Shown: in pieces, positions 8,244 to 11,194 of the stretch
Numbering within the stretch: the stretch's first letter is position 1
How the letters are laid out: each line of letters begins with the position of its first letter
Assembly: GCA_016256075.1 (NCBI GenBank)
Contig: SDVU01000713.1
Span: 1-11,194 of the forward strand
Length of the DNA stretch: 11,194 nucleotides
Reading direction: 5' to 3'
From: Dictyocoela muelleri
Taxonomy: Eukaryota; Microsporidia
Made by a program: the position numbers and the translations under genes
The notes under the pieces: model-generated
Seen by the model: only the letters and a program-made list of their open reading frames with translations
What the model was told of the DNA's origin: nothing
Databases searched by the model: none

Positions 8244-8384
8244 GGTTTTATTTAAATATTCTCTTTTATAATAAATAAAGGAGCGAACTGTCCAATCATC
8301 CTAAAAAATCTTCTTTACTCCTTTTAATCTTATTAACTCGTAATAACTTAAAACTACTACTTAAAATACCTGTCGTAACATTCT
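8111..8384 (-). repeat. 5' LTR of the Ty3/gypsy element
   Basis: This is the direct repeat of 4255-4527. It contains a TATA-like box (8263-8270), the first in-frame ATG of the polyprotein (8241-8243) and the next 43 codons. Its outer end abuts the GTAC duplication at 8385-8388. It holds more CpG dinucleotides than the 3' copy. Confidence 0.9.
8263..8270 (-). promoter_or_regulatory. TATA-like box in the 5' LTR
   Basis: On the element strand this reads TATAAAAG. It lies only about 20 bases before the ATG at 8243, so transcription started 25-30 bases downstream would begin at or just beyond that ATG. This bears on which methionine is really used. AT-rich DNA gives many such matches by chance. 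Confidence 0.4.
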
Positions 8385-8388
8385 GTAC
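8385..8388. repeat. Target site duplication GTAC, right copy
   Basis: This is the same four bases as 4251-4254, directly beyond the outer edge of the 5' LTR. Confidence 0.65.
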
Positions 8389-8535
8389 ACGACAGTAACA
8401 AATTATGAATCCAGCATTGGTAGATTCTATTTGCATGATGATTTGAACGAAATGCTAAATGAATATAGAGTAGGGAATTTAGAAGACGAAAACATTCTGA
8501 GAGGCAAACGGGGATATATACATCATTATAAATGA
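8385..8535 (+). pseudogene. Merlin/IS1595-like transposase remnant, continuation (right of the LTR insertion)
   Basis: The open frame continues from the GTAC duplication in the phase reached at 4254 on the other side of the retrotransposon. It starts TTVTNYESSIGRFYLHDDLN and carries ILRGKRGYIHHY just before a stop at 8533-8535. Beyond the stop the same frame reads ILDEIYVIK. A glycine-containing turn followed by IxxIDE-like residues is how IS1595/Merlin transposases present their first catalytic Asp, so ILDE may be a relic of it. The match is weak taken alone, but its position after a zinc-ribbon N-terminus supports it. Possible further decayed coding at about 8738-8797 (TTVNCENRP, recalling the VNH region of the family) is too faint to assign. 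Confidence 0.45.
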
Positions 8536-9096
8536 ATTTTAGACGAGATATACGTAATCAAAGCATTTTAAATACTGATATAAGTGCCTAAATAATGGTT
8601 CGTAGATCCATGTGGGGAATTGATATATGTCTTTTGACAGTAGGAATAAGAGTTATTAACAGGGTTATACTTATACAAATGTCAATACTAGATGTATACA
8701 ATTATTTTAACATTTAAACACGCAAATTTACATTATCACAACTGTAAATTGTGAAAATAGACCGACATCGTTAAAGGCCATTGATGAAGATAGTTAAATT
8801 ATAGAAAATATTATACTTCGTAATTTTACAGTTTTAGATTATTAAAATAAAAATCTTATTTTTTAAAATATTTTTTTTACTTTTTAGATACATTTTCACA
8901 TTTAATTGCTATAAATTTCGATTATGATTTCCCTTTTTCTCATAGCAAAAAAATTTTATACTCAAATGGATCAATATAAAAATATACAATTTTTAAAATT
9001 TTTAAAAAAATTTTATTTGGGGTACCACAAAAACCAGTGGCATTAATTATTTACATTTTGTGACATAACGTTTTATTGAAAGTGTGACACTAACTA
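8536..9096. other. AT-rich stretch, probable decayed transposon sequence
   Basis: No intact frame is present. The left part follows on from the Merlin-like remnant and may hold its decayed C-terminal half. The right part includes GGGGTAC at 9019-9025, whose inverse GTACCCC occurs at 10253-10259. These might be outer ends of the second Merlin element, but only 7 bases match and no target duplication was seen. Confidence 0.35.
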
Positions 9097-9216
9097 CAGT
9101 AGACCTCTCGAATTTCACACTTTTGGGGATTTTTAAATGCGCAAAAAATCAGGAAAAAAAATCCGGGTAATAAAATATTTAGATCATGTCGTTTTTTTTA
9201 TTCGAGAGAAATACAG
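9097..9216. mobile_element. Possible 120-bp miniature element with pogo-like ends
   Basis: The left end reads CAGTAGACCTCTCGAAT after a TA, like the CAGT...CTCGA ends of pogo/Tigger-type elements. The right end (9200-9216) inverts to CTGTATTTCTCTCGAAT. The two share 13 of 17 positions, including a perfect CTCTCGAAT. The TA expected as a duplication is present on the left only. This could be a MITE inserted ahead of the Merlin transposase, or a chance inverted repeat. Confidence 0.3.
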
Positions 9217-9264
9217 ACAAAAAAAAAACATTTAGAAACCCCATGTAATTATTTTTTGAAACAA

Positions 9265-10122
9265 GTTAGGCAGCGGCGAGAAGATTTTATTGAATTTTGC
9301 CGAGATAAAAATATTATACGTCGATTTATATATTTTTATAATTGTGGTCACTTATTAAAAAGCGTTTCCTAAAAACGAAATGTTGATGGGCGTGTTTTTG
9401 CTGATATATAGCTTAATGCTCTTCAAACAAAAAATATATTCCGATTCCTAAAAATAGTGTTTATCTGAAGATACCTCTATAATATTGTTTAATAATACTT
9501 TATTACATCTTTCATGAGAAGCCGCTAGTTGCATTAAAGGCAGATTTCAACATAAAAAAGGATGTTGTTTTAAAGATCAAAAAAAAGATTTATGATAAGA
9601 AACATCATTTTCTATAACAGAATCCGATAAGAATAGGTGGATATGGGTTGATTTGTCAAATAGACGATTAAATGTCACTGTAAGCATAAATACCCCGTTG
9701 CCAGAATTTAATAGGAAAATCGATGGGTTTTCAGAATTATTGACATTCAAACAACTCCATCTAATTTCTTTGTGACTGTTGTACCAAATCGAAAAAAAAA
9801 AGAAACTTAAGTTCCGATTTTAAGACAAGTCTGTAGAGCAGAAAATATAGTTTGAAGTTACCAGTTATCTGCTTTTAAGACCTTGTCCAACCATTTCTCA
9901 CACGAAACTGTTAATCCAAAATTAAATTTTGTTAATCCCGAAACCCAAGTTCATACTCAAAATATAGAGTCACTATGGAGTCAGCTTAAAGATATGCTTA
10001 GAAAAATGAGAGGAGTATCGTCATGGGAATTACAAAAATATTTGAATGTGTGGATGTGGAGAAGAAATTACGAAAGATGCTTTGAAGATTTATTAAAACT
10101 TTTTGTAAAAAAAATTGTGTAA
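9265..10122 (+). pseudogene. Merlin (IS1595/ISXO2-like) transposase, broken
   Basis: This is a near full-length but decayed DDE transposase of the Merlin superfamily, the eukaryotic relatives of IS1595. Fragments in order are: FIEFCRDKNIIRRF with a partial zinc ribbon (NCGH) near 9280-9360; KADFNIKKDVVLKIKKKIYD near 9540-9595; NPIRIGGYGLICQIDD at about 9620-9667, with the first catalytic Asp; VTVVPNRKK near 9770-9800; VPILRQVCRAENIV near 9810-9850; and a clean 79-codon stretch to 10122 with ETVNPKLNFVNPETQVHTQ, NIESLWSQLK (the third acidic residue) and WMWRRNY. Those motifs closely follow animal Merlin transposases. Several stops and frame changes interrupt it, so it cannot be functional. The last open stretch has no ATG; its first usable codon is a TTG at 9883. 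It differs in sequence from the remnant at 4053-8535, so two Merlin families are present. Confidence 0.85.
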
Positions 10123-10172
10123 TTTTATTCCAATTTCTTATTTGTTTTTTGTATACAGTATACAGTCTATTT

Positions 10173-10231
10173 CATTTTTATAGTCAATATATTGCATTTT
10201 TCTAGACAATATATTGCATTTTTATAGTCAC
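10173..10231. repeat. 22-bp tandem repeat, about 2.7 copies
   Basis: The unit is CATTTTTATAGTCAATATAT followed by TG. A second copy follows directly with two differences, then a 15-base partial third copy. It lies 50 bases after the Merlin transposase remnant and could be subterminal repeats of that element. Confidence 0.7.
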
Positions 10232-10290
10232 TTTTTTATTTATAAAATAAAAGTACCCCTTAAATGAATAAGATAGAGAAGAAAAAATTG

Positions 10291-10309
10291 TAATAATAAT
10301 AATAATAAT
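10291..10309. repeat. Short AAT microsatellite
   Basis: This is a 19-base perfect run of TAA/AAT triplets in an AT-rich spacer. Confidence 0.85.
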
Positions 10310-10380
10310 GTGTTAACGACTTAGAGAGAAGGCATTTGAATATATTACGCGAGATAAAAGAAAGAAGGCGACTGGACAAT

Positions 10381-10448
10381 AAAAAAGACTTTATTAAATA
10401 TTTTTTTCCTTGAAAAATATTTCTTGTTAATAAAGATGTCTTCTTTTT
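10381..10448. repeat. Imperfect inverted repeat, possible hairpin
   Basis: The left arm carries GAC-TTTATTAA-ATATTTTT. The right arm inverts to AATATTTTT, TTATTAA and GAC in the same order with small bulges, around a loop near CCTTG. It might be a terminal structure of one of the neighbouring transposons, or an AT-rich chance fold. Confidence 0.45.
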
Positions 10449-10657
10449 AAATTTCTCTTTAAAACCATTAAAAAATTTTATACAACACAATTCATTTTTA
10501 TTTTCATTATTTGGCTTTTTATAAATACAATATTCATTTTTTAAGTACCTTTTTATTTAGTGATACAATGAAAATAATTCTTTTAAGAACATAATTCGAT
10601 GCAAAAACATATTAAATTCAAAAAATATAGATAAAAGCTGTTTTATTATATAAAATC

Positions 10658-11194
10658 TACACTGTCATTTGCTCTTTCTACCCAAAGTCGCATATGGCGA
10701 TAATAAACATTCATAAAAAATCACCGGCATTTAAAACATCTCCAATAATACTTATAAGTGTTTCTCTTGTCATATTTAACCTCTCTGTCTCACACGTGAC
10801 TTCACACAGGAAAAAATTCTTCAATAAAAATGATGTGGGGAGAATAAGGCCGTAATAAAACTTCAAGAATAATTTTTTTGAAGAAAAGTCTCTCGGACCT
10901 CTCTAGTCTTATGGATTAAAGCATTATCTATAACGATGTACTTCCTTTCATTTTATGATAATATAGGTAGATCTTCGATTATAAAAGCATTAAGGCCACT
11001 GGCTTTGAAACATCAAACTTTAATTTTATATGCAAATATTCCCTGGATATTGACAGCACATAATAAGGATATGTTAATACCTTCGGTTGGATTTACCTGG
11101 TCTCTCACCAGAAATGTGTTTCTTAAAAGTAAATATAGAATTTCTAAACAACATGTTTATTTAATATTGTTTCCTTTTATAGTTAAATAACCAA
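10658..11194 (-). pseudogene. IS630/Tc1-mariner-type (DDE_3) transposase, decayed, runs off the window
   Basis: On the minus strand, fragments match the C-terminal two thirds of a DDE_3 transposase. GINISLLCAVNIQGIFAYKI (near 11090-11030) resembles the strand region after the first Asp. KYIVIDNALIHKTREVRETF (near 10940-10880) is the classic second-Asp motif (IVMDNxxIHK). It is followed by a degraded SP..x..EEFF region and a C-terminal tail, YYRHMRLWVERANDSV, ending at a TAG (10658-10660). This style is common in microsporidian and invertebrate IS630-like elements. Several stops and at least one frame change show that it is dead. The N-terminal DNA-binding part lies beyond the right edge. A plus-strand frame at 10936-11190 is the antisense shadow of this remnant. 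Confidence 0.75.

Larger units (their letters stand above)
4255..8384 (-). mobile_element. Ty3/gypsy LTR retrotransposon, complete-looking (about 4.1 kb)
   Basis: The element lies on the minus strand. Its parts in transcription order are the 5' LTR (8111-8384), one gag-pol frame (8243-4617), a purine-rich tract (4528-4542) and the 3' LTR (4255-4527). A 4-bp GTAC duplication flanks it. The order protease, reverse transcriptase, RNase H, integrase places it in Ty3/gypsy. No envelope-like frame and no chromodomain are seen. The coding region is uninterrupted, so the element looks whole. By eye the LTRs differ at about 20 positions plus one small indel in roughly 273 bases, about 7%. That points to an insertion of some age or to a recombined copy. 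It sits inside an older Merlin-like transposase remnant. The LTR edges are set by the duplication. Alternative edges, using TG...CA, would be 4 bases shorter on the 5' side of each LTR (its right edge on the plus strand). Confidence 0.9.
10123..10657. other. AT-rich repeats between two transposase remnants
   Basis: No gene is supported here. The stretch holds a 22-bp tandem repeat (10173-10231), a short AAT microsatellite (10291-10309), and an imperfect hairpin (10381-10448). An open frame on the minus strand at 10260-10490 reads through the microsatellite as poly-Tyr and is judged spurious. Confidence 0.5.

Noticed and set aside
9097-9264. Start of a full autonomous pogo transposon
   Set aside because: No pogo-type transposase follows; the downstream coding remnant is clearly Merlin.
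10260-10490. Minus-strand 76-codon frame with poly-Tyr
   Set aside because: It is translated from an AAT microsatellite and AT-rich spacer, with no protein-like features otherwise.
10936-11190. Plus-strand 84-codon open frame at the right edge
   Set aside because: It is the antisense of a recognisable IS630-type transposase remnant, whose motifs lie on the minus strand.

Overview
The window is strongly AT-rich eukaryotic DNA packed with mobile elements in several states of decay. No bacterial signals, rRNA genes, intact tRNA genes or CRISPR arrays were seen. The organism cannot be fixed from the sequence alone. The mix of a Ty3/gypsy element, Merlin (IS1595-type) and IS630/Tc1-mariner-type transposases, a Lys/Asn-rich unrecognised gene, and a C-run directly before its ATG would suit a transposon-rich microsporidian. 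The hAT end and the tRNA-derived, SINE-like sequence would also fit an AT-rich invertebrate genome.

Layout, left to right. Positions 1-436 end in a textbook hAT terminus with a 20-bp GC-rich palindrome just inside it; the other end lies outside the window. Positions 739-2939 (minus strand) hold four adjoining or overlapping open stretches that look like one unrecognised gene of about 730 codons, divided into pieces. A run of 12 C sits directly before its probable ATG. Positions 2987-3505 carry two facing copies of a tRNA-derived A-box sequence, probably SINE material. From 4053 a decayed Merlin/IS1595-like transposase begins on the plus strand; it is interrupted at 4254 and resumes at 8385.

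The interruption is a complete-looking Ty3/gypsy LTR retrotransposon (4255-8384, minus strand). It has LTRs of about 273 bp, a GTAC target duplication, a purine-rich tract, and one uninterrupted 1208-codon gag-pol frame. That frame begins inside the 5' LTR.

To the right, 9265-10122 is a second, clearly recognisable but broken Merlin transposase of animal type, preceded by a possible 120-bp pogo-like miniature element. Positions 10123-10657 are AT-rich repeats. Positions 10658-11194 (minus strand) are a decayed IS630/Tc1-mariner-type transposase that runs off the window.

The only long intact reading frame is the retrotransposon polyprotein. The rest is a nested graveyard in which the LTR element is younger than the Merlin-like remnant it split. 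The most unusual points are the polyprotein start inside the LTR, a perfect 14-bp palindrome where a tRNA primer-binding site is expected, and an intact frame despite roughly 7% divergence between the LTRs.
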